From assembly GCA_001298545.1 (NCBI GenBank), contig LJCX01000036.1:37798-101797 (forward strand): DNA of 64,000 nucleotides. Direction: 5' to 3'. Source of the stretch: Actinobacteria bacterium OV320 (GTDB lineage: Bacteria > Actinomycetota > Actinomycetes > Streptomycetales > Streptomycetaceae). Both the position numbers and the translations under genes were made by a program. The first letter of the stretch is position 1. Every line of letters begins with the position of its first letter. The notes beneath the pieces are model-generated. The model did not search any database, was not told the DNA's origin, and saw only the letters and a program-made list of their open reading frames with translations. This document shows, piece by piece, positions 43,536-50,572 of the stretch.

Positions 43536-43949
43536 TTGGAAATCCTGAAGAAGCAGCCCACCGTCAAGGCACCCGCCGACTGGTTCACCGGGGACGTCTG
43601 GTTCGACGTGATCCACGCCGGCGAGGAGCCCTCACGGATGCGCGCCAACATGGTGCGCTTCTCGCCCTGCGCGCGCACCGACTGGCACTCGCACGTCATG
43701 GGCCAGACCCTGCACATCGTCTCCGGCATCGCCCTGATCGGCACGCGCGACGGCACCGTCATCGAGGCTCACCCCGGCGACACGATCCACACACCGCCGG
43801 GCGAGGAGCACTGGCACGGTGCGACCTCCGACCACTTCATGACCCACCTCGCGATGTGGGAGGGCGCGGGCGACGGCAGCCCGGAGACGACCTGGCTGGA
43901 GAAGGTCGACGACGCCGAGTACAACGCGCCGCGCAGCAGCACCCGCTGA
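43536..43949 (+). CDS. Cupin-domain protein with TTG start
   Basis: 137 residues from TTG 43536, chosen because AAGGAG lies 8-9 nt upstream and no ATG or GTG fits. Cupin motif 1: FSPCARTDWHSHVMGQTLHI (HxH and Q); motif 2: HPGDTIHTPPGEEHWHGATS (PG..H). A metal-binding beta-barrel, close to YhhW/quercetinase-like small cupins often found beside carboxymuconolactone decarboxylases and reductases. First gene of the R3 operon, 33 bp before the aldo/keto reductase relic. Confidence 0.87.
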   Translation: MEILKKQPTVKAPADWFTGDVWFDVIHAGEEPSRMRANMVRFSPCARTDWHSHVMGQTLHIVSGIALIGTRDGTVIEAHPGDTIHTPPGEEHWHGATSDHFMTHLAMWEGAGDGSPETTWLEKVDDAEYNAPRSSTR

Positions 43950-43982
43950 ACGACGAACCCGAGGGACCCGGAGGAAGGGCTA

Positions 43983-44690
43983 ATGCGCACCACCACTCTC
44001 GGCCCTGAGGGACCCGAGGTCGGCGTCATCGGCCTGGGCTGCATGGGCATGAGCTTCAGCTACGACCAGGCCACTCCGCGCGACGAGGCCGAGCTGATCT
44101 CAGTTCTATTACCTGCACCGCACCGACCCGCAGGTGCCGATCGAGGAGAGCGTGGGCGCCCTGGCCGAGACCGTCGCGGCGGGCAAGGCCCGCGCCATCG
44201 GCCTGTCCGAGGTGAGCGTCGAGCAGATCAAGCGGGCGCAGTCCGTCCACCCGATCACGGCGGTGCAGTCCGAGCTGTGGACGCGGGACTGGATGACGGA
44301 GGTGCTGCCCTGCCGCCAGGAACAGGGCATCGCGTTCGTGCCGTACTCGCCCCTCGGCAAGGGGTTCCTCACCGGCCGGTTCTCGTCCCACGACGATCTG
44401 CCCGAGGACGACTTCCGGCGCGGCCTGGCCCGCTTCCAGCAGGAGGCGCTGCCATACCAACCTGGCCATCGCCGAACGGGTACGGGGGATCGCCGAGCGC
44501 ATGGGGGCGACTCCGGCGCAGGTGGCGTTGGCGTGGGTGCTGGCGCAGGGGGAGTACGTCGTCCCCATCCCCGGAACGAAGACGCCGAAGTACCTGGCGG
44601 ACAACGCCGGGGCGGCGGATGTCGACCTGAGCGCCGCGGACCTCGCCGAACTCTGCGCTTCCCGTGCCTATCGGAGGCCGCTACTTCTGA
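43983..44690 (+). pseudogene. Aldo/keto reductase with internal deletion and frameshifts
   Basis: The start LGPEGPEVGVIGLGCMGMSF is normal. After DEAELIS about 75 codons are missing, and the text resumes out of frame at YYLHRTDPQVPIEESVGALA. The deleted part holds the catalytic Asp, Tyr and Lys. It continues VEQIKRAQSVHPITAVQSEL and VPYSPLGKGFLTGRF. A second shift near 44458 leads to NLAIAERVRGIAERMGATPA and VVPIPGTKTPKYLADN, and a third near the end leads to GRYF and a stop. The gene cannot encode an active reductase. Confidence 0.88.
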
Positions 44691-44720
44691 TCAGCACCAT
44701 CACAATCTGGGAGAAGACTC

Positions 44721-45755
44721 ATGCGAGCAACAGTGATGTACGGCGCCGGCGATGTCCGCGTCGAGAACGTACCCGACCCCAAGATCCAGAACTCCACGGA
44801 CGCCGTCGTACGCGTCGTGCGCTCCTGCGTCTGCGGCAGCGACCTGTGGCCGTACGGCTCGATGCCCGCCTCCGAGGAGGGGCGGCGTATGGGCCACGAG
44901 TTCCTCGGTGTGGTCGAGGACGTCGGCTCCGATGTGTCCGGGCTGACGAGTGGTGACCTGGTGGTCGCACCCTTCGTCTGGGCGGACAACACCTGCGATT
45001 TCTGCCGCGAAGGCCTGCAGACCTCCTGCCGTCACGGCGGCCAGTGGGGCCCGAACGGTGTGGACGGCGGCCAGGGCGAGGCCGTCCGCGTGCCGCAGGC
45101 GCAGGGCACGCTGGTGAAGCTGCCGGTGGCCGAGGACTCGGCGCTGCTGGCGTCCCTGCTGACCCTGTCCGACGTGTACTGCACCGGCCACCACGGAGTC
45201 GTGACGTCCCGGGTCGCCCCCGGCAAGTCCGTCACCGTCATCGGCGACGGTGCGGTCGGACTGTGCGCGGTGCTGGCCGCCAAGCGGCTCGGCGCCGAGC
45301 GGATCATCCTCATGGGGCGGCACACCGACCGTACCGACCTGGGCCGCGACTTCGGCGCCACCGACATCGTGCCCGAGCGCGGCGAGGAAGGCGTCGAGCG
45401 GGTGCGGGAGCTGACCGGCGGCGACGGCACGCACGCGGTGATCGAGGCCGTCGGTGCCACGGAGGCGATGGGCACGGCGCTGAGCATCGTCCGCCACGGC
45501 GGTGTGATCAGCCGGCTCGGCGTCGCGCAGTACACCGAGATCCCGCTCGGGTTCGAATCGATGATGGGCAACATCACGGTCACCGGCGGCGCCGCCCCGG
45601 CCCGTGCCTACATCGAGGAACTGCTGCCCGACATCCTCGACGGCACGGTCGATCCCGGCCGGGTCTTCGATCACACCGTCGGCTTCGACGGCGTACCGGA
45701 CGGCTACCGGGCCATGGCCGACCGGATCGCTCTGAAGGTCCTGATCCAGCCCTGA
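44721..45755 (+). CDS. Zinc-dependent alcohol dehydrogenase
   Basis: 344 residues, ATG with GGGAGAAG upstream. Catalytic zinc: CVCGSDLWPYG and MGHEFLGVVEDVG (GHE). Structural lobe NTCDFCREGLQTSCRHGGQW retains three Cys. Cofactor loop SVTVIGDGAVGLCAVLAAKR; GGDGTHAVIEAVGATEAMGT and a C-terminal FDHTVGFDGVPDGYRAM. MDR superfamily, similar in design to TDH/sorbitol-type dehydrogenases; NAD(P)-linked oxidation of an unknown alcohol. Third gene after R3, behind the cupin and the AKR relic. Confidence 0.9.
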   Translation: MRATVMYGAGDVRVENVPDPKIQNSTDAVVRVVRSCVCGSDLWPYGSMPASEEGRRMGHEFLGVVEDVGSDVSGLTSGDLVVAPFVWADNTCDFCREGLQTSCRHGGQWGPNGVDGGQGEAVRVPQAQGTLVKLPVAEDSALLASLLTLSDVYCTGHHGVVTSRVAPGKSVTVIGDGAVGLCAVLAAKRLGAERIILMGRHTDRTDLGRDFGATDIVPERGEEGVERVRELTGGDGTHAVIEAVGATEAMGTALSIVRHGGVISRLGVAQYTEIPLGFESMMGNITVTGGAAPARAYIEELLPDILDGTVDPGRVFDHTVGFDGVPDGYRAMADRIALKVLIQP

Positions 45756-45780
45756 CCCGGTCGAGAGCCCCCGTCGGTCG

Positions 45781-46689
45781 TCAGTTCCGCTTCTCTTCGG
45801 CGGGTTTGGCGTCCGGCCCGTCCGACCCGGTGGCGACCATGTCCAGCAGGACCATCTTGTCGTGGTCGGGGGTGCCGGGATCGGCGTAGTGGGCGACCAG
45901 CCGGTGGCCCGGGAAGCCTTCCAACTGCATGGACTGGTAGTCGAGGGTGAGGGTGCCGACGTTCGGGATGTGGAAGGTCTTGGTGCCGTGGGTGTGCGCC
46001 CGTACGTCGTAGCGGTCCCAGAGCTGTACGAACTCCGGGCTCTCAGCCAGGAGTTCGTCGACGAGCCCGACGAGGTCGGGGGCATCCGGGTCGGTGCCGG
46101 CCAGGGCTCGCAGGCGCCCCACGCACGCGCGGATCTGCTCGTCCCAGTGGTCGAACACGGTGCGGGCGCCGGGGTTGAGGAAGATCCAGCGCGCGACGTT
46201 GCGCTTCTCCACCGGCCACTGCTCCATGCCCACGAACAGCCGTAGCCCGCCCGGGTTCCACGCGAGCAGGTCCATCGTGCGGCTGACCACGACCGCGGGG
46301 TGGGGCCGCAGGCTCTCCAGCAGCAACCCGACCCCGGGCCCCACCGAAGAAGTGGGCGCCGTCGGGGGCTCGGCCGCGGTGGGGCGGGCGGCGCACACCG
46401 CGAGGTCCCGCAAGTGCTCGTGGGCGTGTTCGTCCAACAAGAGGACACGGGCGAGCGCGTCGACGACGGAGGGGCTGGGGTGGGACTCCTTGCCCCGTTC
46501 CAGGCGCGTGTAGTAGTCGATGCTCACACCGGCGAGGGTGGCCAGCTCCTCACGGCGCAGCCCCGGCGTGCGCCGCAGGCCGGGACCGGCCTTGAGACCG
46601 GCCTGCTCGGGTGTCACGCGGGTGCGGTGGGCGCGCAGGAAGCGCCCCAGTTCGGTGCCGTCGCTGCCGTTGCGCTGCTCACGTGCCAT
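45781..46689 (-). CDS. MmyB-type XRE regulator D
   Basis: 302 residues from ATG 46689. HTH_31: LGRFLRAHRTRVTPEQAGLK, LRRTPGLRREELATLAGVSI, DYYTRLERGKESHPSPSVVD. MmyB domain: LESLRPHPAVVVSRTMDLLA, RTVFDHWDEQIRACVGRLRA, ESPEFVQLWDRYDVRAHTHG, TFHIPNVGTLTLDYQSMQLE, HYADPGTPDHDKMVLLDM. Two variations from A-C (KESHP for KETRP, FHIPN for FHHPE) may tune DNA or ligand recognition. Converges with the ADH and diverges from the MFS operon across R4. Confidence 0.92.
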   Translation of the reverse strand: MAREQRNGSDGTELGRFLRAHRTRVTPEQAGLKAGPGLRRTPGLRREELATLAGVSIDYYTRLERGKESHPSPSVVDALARVLLLDEHAHEHLRDLAVCAARPTAAEPPTAPTSSVGPGVGLLLESLRPHPAVVVSRTMDLLAWNPGGLRLFVGMEQWPVEKRNVARWIFLNPGARTVFDHWDEQIRACVGRLRALAGTDPDAPDLVGLVDELLAESPEFVQLWDRYDVRAHTHGTKTFHIPNVGTLTLDYQSMQLEGFPGHRLVAHYADPGTPDHDKMVLLDMVATGSDGPDAKPAEEKRN

Positions 46690-46734
46690 GTGGTCAGTGT
46701 GTCAGGGCGGGCAGGACGGATCCATGGGCTGGAT

Positions 46735-46791
46735 CTGGGGGGCCCTGTCACACCCCCGAACAGCGCTCCCCGGCACAGCTCGGCCTGCCAC
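46735..46791 (+). promoter_or_regulatory. 57-bp regulatory element R4
   Basis: Copy 4, between XRE D and the MFS gene, pointing at the MFS gene (86 bp away). It opens CTGGGGGGCCCTGTCACAC and closes CCTGCCAC. Its CCTGTCACACCCCCG is identical over 15 nt to the ECF41-type promoter at 15552-15566. Confidence 0.8.
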
Positions 46792-46876
46792 GCGAGACGT
46801 CCGGCACGCAGGCTGGATGACGGTCGAAGAACCCATTCCGTACCAACCACTCGTTTCCTCATCTGGAGATCTACCC

Positions 46877-48277
46877 GTGTCCAGTTCTGTCGCATCGGAC
46901 AAGCCTTCGGCGTCAGCCGATACCGCCATCGGGCAGCCCGGTATCGCGAACGGTGCCCGGTGGGCGCTGGCGGCCGCGCTGCTCGGCTTCTTCGTGATGA
47001 CGCTCGACGCCTTGATCGTCAACGTCGCGCTGCCCGAGATCGGGCGCGGCTTCGGCGGCGGTATGACGGGGCTGCAGTGGGTGGTGGACGGCTACACCCT
47101 GATGTTCGCCGCGCTGCTGTTGTCCGCGGGGTCGGTGACCGACCGGATCGGTGCGCGGCAGGCGTTCGGGGCGGGGCTCGTGGTGTTCACCGCCGCCTCG
47201 GCGGCCTGCGGTTTCGCGCCGAACCTGGGTGTGCTGGTCGGGGCGCGGCTGGTCCAGGGCGCGGGCGCCGCAGTGATCGTGCCGGCCTCGCTGGCGCTGA
47301 TCCGCGAGGCGTTCCCCGACCCGGCCCGGCGGGCCCGGGCGATCTCGGTGTGGGCGATGGGCGGCTCGGTGGGCGCCGCGGCCGGGCCGGTACTGGGCGG
47401 TGTGCTGAGTGAGCTCAGCTGGCGGATGATCTTCTTCGTCAATCTGCCCGTGGGTGTACTGGCGCTGTTCCTGCTCACCCGGACCGCCCGCTCGCCCCGC
47501 CAGGCGGACGCTCCGTTCGACTGGACCGGGCAGATCGCCGCGGTGGCGGCAATGGGCGGTCTGACCTACGCGGCGATCGAGACCGGTGCCGTCGGCCTGG
47601 GTGCGCCGCGGGTGCTGCTCGCGCTGGCGGTGGCCGTGGTGGCGGGGGCGGTCTTCGTGGTGGCCCAGGCGCGCGGCCGCAATCCGATGGTGCCACTGGA
47701 GCTCTTGCGTGCCCGGACGATGGCGCTGTCGGCGACCATCGGGTTCGCGCTCAACGTCGGCTTCTACGGGATGATCTTCCTGCTCGGCCTTTATCTCCAG
47801 CAGGAACAGGGCCTCTCGCCGATGGCCACCGGTCTGGCGTTCCTGCCGATGACGCTGCTGACCGCGTTCGTCAGCCCTACGGCCGCCCGGCTCGCCGCGC
47901 GATTCGGACCGCGGATGCCGATCGTCACAGGGCAGCTGTTCATGGCCGCGGGCCTGGTGGCGCTCTGCGTTCCGTCGGCGCCCGCCTGGCTGCTGGTCCT
48001 GCTGATGATCCCGGTCGGAACGGGCGGCGGTCTCGCCGTACCGGCGGTGACCTCACTGCTCCTCGACCGGGTTCCCGGCGAGCGCGCCGGCACCGCGAGC
48101 GGTGTACTGAACGCGTCCCGCCAGCTCGGCGGCGCCCTGTCGGTGGCCGTCTTCGGAGCCCTGGTCTCGAACCACGCGCACTTCCTGCACGGGCTGCGCA
48201 CCAGCCTCCTGATCGCCTCGCTGCTCGTGGTCCTTACCGCGGTGGCATCCGTACTCGTCAAGGAGAAGACCTCATGA
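46877..48277 (+). CDS. DHA2-family MFS exporter
   Basis: 466 residues from GTG 46877, with GGAG 10 nt upstream. About 14 hydrophobic helices. Signatures: ALLGFFVMTLDALIVNVALP (motif D1 of drug exporters), LQWVVDGYTLMFAALLLSAG, GSVTDRIGARQAF (motif A), LVQGAGAAVIVPASLALIRE and GGSVGAAAGPVLGGVLSELS, WRMIFFVNLPVG (motif C region), then GVLNASRQLGGALSVAVFGA. Proton-driven export of a hydrophobic drug or metabolite across the cell membrane is expected. Its stop overlaps the DUF2255 start (ATGA), so the two are co-translated. R4 controls the unit. Confidence 0.9.
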   Translation: MSSSVASDKPSASADTAIGQPGIANGARWALAAALLGFFVMTLDALIVNVALPEIGRGFGGGMTGLQWVVDGYTLMFAALLLSAGSVTDRIGARQAFGAGLVVFTAASAACGFAPNLGVLVGARLVQGAGAAVIVPASLALIREAFPDPARRARAISVWAMGGSVGAAAGPVLGGVLSELSWRMIFFVNLPVGVLALFLLTRTARSPRQADAPFDWTGQIAAVAAMGGLTYAAIETGAVGLGAPRVLLALAVAVVAGAVFVVAQARGRNPMVPLELLRARTMALSATIGFALNVGFYGMIFLLGLYLQQEQGLSPMATGLAFLPMTLLTAFVSPTAARLAARFGPRMPIVTGQLFMAAGLVALCVPSAPAWLLVLLMIPVGTGGGLAVPAVTSLLLDRVPGERAGTASGVLNASRQLGGALSVAVFGALVSNHAHFLHGLRTSLLIASLLVVLTAVASVLVKEKTS

Positions 48278-48663
48278 CCTCGACCTCGACCTCGGCCTGG
48301 ACGAGCCAGGAGCTCGACAGCATCGAACACGCGGAGGAACTGGAGATCGCGTCCCTGCGGCGCGGCGGCGAGCTGGGCAGCCGACGGACCATCTGGGTGG
48401 TCCGGGTCGGCGACGACATCTACGTCCGATCGGTCAACGGCCCCGGCTCTGACTGGTACCGCGGCACCCGGGCCCGCCAGGAAGGCCGTATCCAGGTCGG
48501 CGGGGTGATGAAAGACGTGACGATCGTCGACGCCGACGACGAGGTCGACGACGCCGTGGACGCCGCCTACCGGGCCAAGTACGGGCACTACGCCGCGTAC
48601 ATCATCAAGGCCATCACCAGCCCCGAGGCGAGCTCCACCACGATGCGGCTCGACCCGCGCTGA
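48274..48663 (+). CDS. DUF2255-family protein, copy 1
   Basis: 129 residues. WTSQELDSIEHAEELEIASL, RTIWVVRVGDDIYVRSVNGP, WYRGTRARQEGRIQVGGVMK and the closing YGHYAAYIIKAITSPEASST, TTMRLDPR define DUF2255. The fold resembles small split-barrel flavin- or F420-binding proteins, but activity is not established. Start overlaps the MFS stop. A second copy (50029) sits in the next R-controlled unit. Confidence 0.85.
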   Translation: MTSTSTSAWTSQELDSIEHAEELEIASLRRGGELGSRRTIWVVRVGDDIYVRSVNGPGSDWYRGTRARQEGRIQVGGVMKDVTIVDADDEVDDAVDAAYRAKYGHYAAYIIKAITSPEASSTTMRLDPR

Positions 48664-48713
48664 CCCCCCACGGTCAGCAGCAGTAGAACCAGAACCACCA
48701 ACCGGAGAAACCC

Positions 48714-49757
48714 ATGCTCACCGTCAACGCGTACGCCGCCACGGGCGCGACCGAACCCCTCGCCCCCACGACCATCGAGCGCCGTGACGTCGGCCCGCAC
48801 GACGTCCTCATCGAAATCAAGTACTGCGGCATCTGCCACTCCGACATCCACCACGCGCGCAGCGAGTGGGGTCAGCAGACCTACCCCATCGTGCCCGGTC
48901 ACGAGATCGCCGGCATCGTCACCGAGGTCGGCGATCAGGTCACCAAGCACGCTGTAGGCGACCGGGTCGGCGTCGGCTGCATGGTCAACTCCTGCCGTGA
49001 GTGCGAGCCGTGCCGGAAGGGCGAGGAGCAGTACTGCCTGAAGGGCAACACCCTCACCTACGGCTCGATCGACCGGGACGGCACCCTTACTCAGGGCGGC
49101 TACTCCACCCACGTCGTCGTGAACGACGACTTCGTCGTCAACATCCCCGAGGGCATCGACCTCGACGAGGCGGCCCCGCTGCTGTGTGCGGGCATCACCA
49201 CCTACTCGCCGCTGCGCCGCTTCGGCGCGGGCCCCGGCAAGAAGGTCGCCGTCGTCGGCCTGGGCGGCCTGGGCCACATGGCCGTCAAGCTCGCGCACGC
49301 GATGGGCGCCGAGGTCACCGTGCTGTCGCAGTCGCTGAAGAAGATGGACGACGGTCTGCGCCTGGGCGCCGACCACTACCACGCCACCAGCGACCCGGCG
49401 ACCTTCGAGCAGCTCGCCGGCACCTTCGATCTCATCGTCAACACGGTGAGCGCCAAGCTCGACCTCGACGCCTACCTCGGTCTACTGGCCGTGAACGGCA
49501 CCATGGTCAACGTCGGTGCCCCTGCCGAGCCGCTGTCGCTCAACGTGTTCTCGCTCATCATGCAGGGCCGCTCGTATGCCGGTTCGCTGATCGGCGGCAT
49601 CCCCGCGACCCAGGAGATGCTCGACTTCTGCGCCGAGCACGGCATCGGCTCCGAGATCGAGGTCATCCCCGCCGACAAGATCAACGAGGCGTACGAGCGT
49701 GTCCTCGCTTCCGACGTTCGCTATCGCTTCGTGATCGACACGTCGACGCTGGCCTGA
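48714..49757 (+). CDS. NADP-dependent cinnamyl-alcohol-dehydrogenase-like enzyme
   Basis: 347 residues, GGAGAAA upstream of ATG. Catalytic zinc: YCGICHSDIHHARSEWG and VPGHEIAGIVTEVGDQV. Structural zinc: the four Cys in NSCRECEPCRKGEEQYCLKG. Cofactor loop VAVVGLGGLGHMAVKLAHAM. GGYSTHVVVNDDFVVNIPEG and SLIGGIPATQEMLDFCAEHG are diagnostic of the YahK/YjgB-type group that reduces aldehydes with NADPH. Last gene of the MFS-DUF2255-ADH unit; a terminator follows at 49782. The gene fragment at 50432 is a relic of a second copy. Confidence 0.92.
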   Translation: MLTVNAYAATGATEPLAPTTIERRDVGPHDVLIEIKYCGICHSDIHHARSEWGQQTYPIVPGHEIAGIVTEVGDQVTKHAVGDRVGVGCMVNSCRECEPCRKGEEQYCLKGNTLTYGSIDRDGTLTQGGYSTHVVVNDDFVVNIPEGIDLDEAAPLLCAGITTYSPLRRFGAGPGKKVAVVGLGGLGHMAVKLAHAMGAEVTVLSQSLKKMDDGLRLGADHYHATSDPATFEQLAGTFDLIVNTVSAKLDLDAYLGLLAVNGTMVNVGAPAEPLSLNVFSLIMQGRSYAGSLIGGIPATQEMLDFCAEHGIGSEIEVIPADKINEAYERVLASDVRYRFVIDTSTLA

Positions 49758-49781
49758 GCCACGGCCACGTCCCCCTTAGAC

Positions 49782-49827
49782 CACCCCGTACGAGGAGCCA
49801 CACCCCCGAGAGCCCTCGTACGGGGTG
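49782..49827. terminator. Terminator after the ADH gene
   Basis: Perfect 14-bp arms CACCCCGTACGAGG and CCTCGTACGGGGTG with an 18-nt loop, 25 bp after the stop. An A-run follows some 10 nt later. Confidence 0.85.
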
Positions 49828-49866
49828 CCGCCGAGCAAAAAAAGCCGTGGCGGTGCGGCAGGCAGC

Positions 49867-49923
49867 TTGGGGGGCCGTGTCACACCCTGGAACGCCGTCT
49901 TCCGGCATGGCACGGTCTGCCGT
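49867..49923 (+). promoter_or_regulatory. 57-bp regulatory element R5
   Basis: Copy 5, upstream of the second DUF2255 gene and pointing at it (106 bp). It opens TTGGGGGGCCGTGTCACAC and closes TCTGCCGT; it is the most divergent copy but still aligns without gaps. No XRE gene is adjacent, so it would depend on a regulator encoded elsewhere. Confidence 0.7.
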
Positions 49924-50028
49924 GATGCGAGAACCGTGACCGGGCTCGATGCTCGTTGAAGATCCTCTCCGACCCGAGGAGTCCGCCCGCCCCGCGGACA
50001 GCCACACCAGAATCGAGGAGATGAGCGG

Positions 50029-50412
50029 ATGACCACCAGTGCTCCCTGGACCGACGACGAACTCGACCGGGTCGGATCGGACGAGGAACTGGACGTCGCC
50101 TCCCGGCGCCGGGATGGCCAGCTGAGCAGCTGGCGCACCATCTGGGTCGTGCGCATGGGAGATGACATCTACGTCCGCTCCGTGAACGGCCCCACCTCCG
50201 CCTGGTTCCGCGGCACCCGAGCCCGCCACGAGGGCCGTATCGAAGCAGGCGGGGTCGAGAAGGACGTGGCGTTCGAGGACGTCGACGGCGAGATCAACTA
50301 CTCGGTCGACGCCGCCTACCGCACCAAGTACGGCCGCTACTCCGCCAACACCATCCAGCGCATCACGAGCTCCATCGCGGGCTCGACGACCATGCGGCTC
50401 CTGCCGCGCTGA
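50029..50412 (+). CDS. DUF2255-family protein, copy 2
   Basis: 127 residues, GGAG upstream of ATG. WTDDELDRVGSDEELDVASR, RTIWVVRMGDDIYVRSVNGP, WFRGTRARHEGRIEAGGVEK and TMRLLPR align closely to copy 1, a clear duplicate. Followed 19 bp later by an ADH fragment, exactly as copy 1 is followed by a full ADH gene. Confidence 0.85.
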   Translation: MTTSAPWTDDELDRVGSDEELDVASRRRDGQLSSWRTIWVVRMGDDIYVRSVNGPTSAWFRGTRARHEGRIEAGGVEKDVAFEDVDGEINYSVDAAYRTKYGRYSANTIQRITSSIAGSTTMRLLPR

Positions 50413-50431
50413 ACGCCGCAGGAGAAGAGCA

Positions 50432-50572
50432 ATGCTCACTGTCCATGCCCACGCCGCCCCGTCGCCCGGCGAACCCCTCGCCGCGACCACGGTCGAGCGC
50501 CGGGATCCCGGCCCCCACGATGCCGCGCAGTCGATCGTCCGACTCCTGACCCGGATGGGAGGCATGCCGTGA
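50432..50572 (+). pseudogene. N-terminal fragment of a duplicated alcohol dehydrogenase
   Basis: 46 codons with an intact AGGAGAAG site and ATG. MLTVHAHAAPSPGEPLAATT and VERRDPGPHD match the first 30 residues of the ADH at 48714. After that comes an unrelated tail, RLLTRMGGMP. Everything with zinc or cofactor sites is deleted. Its TGA overlaps the GTG of the antiporter gene (GTGA), so the fragment may now serve as a translated leader that feeds ribosomes to the antiporter. Confidence 0.85.
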
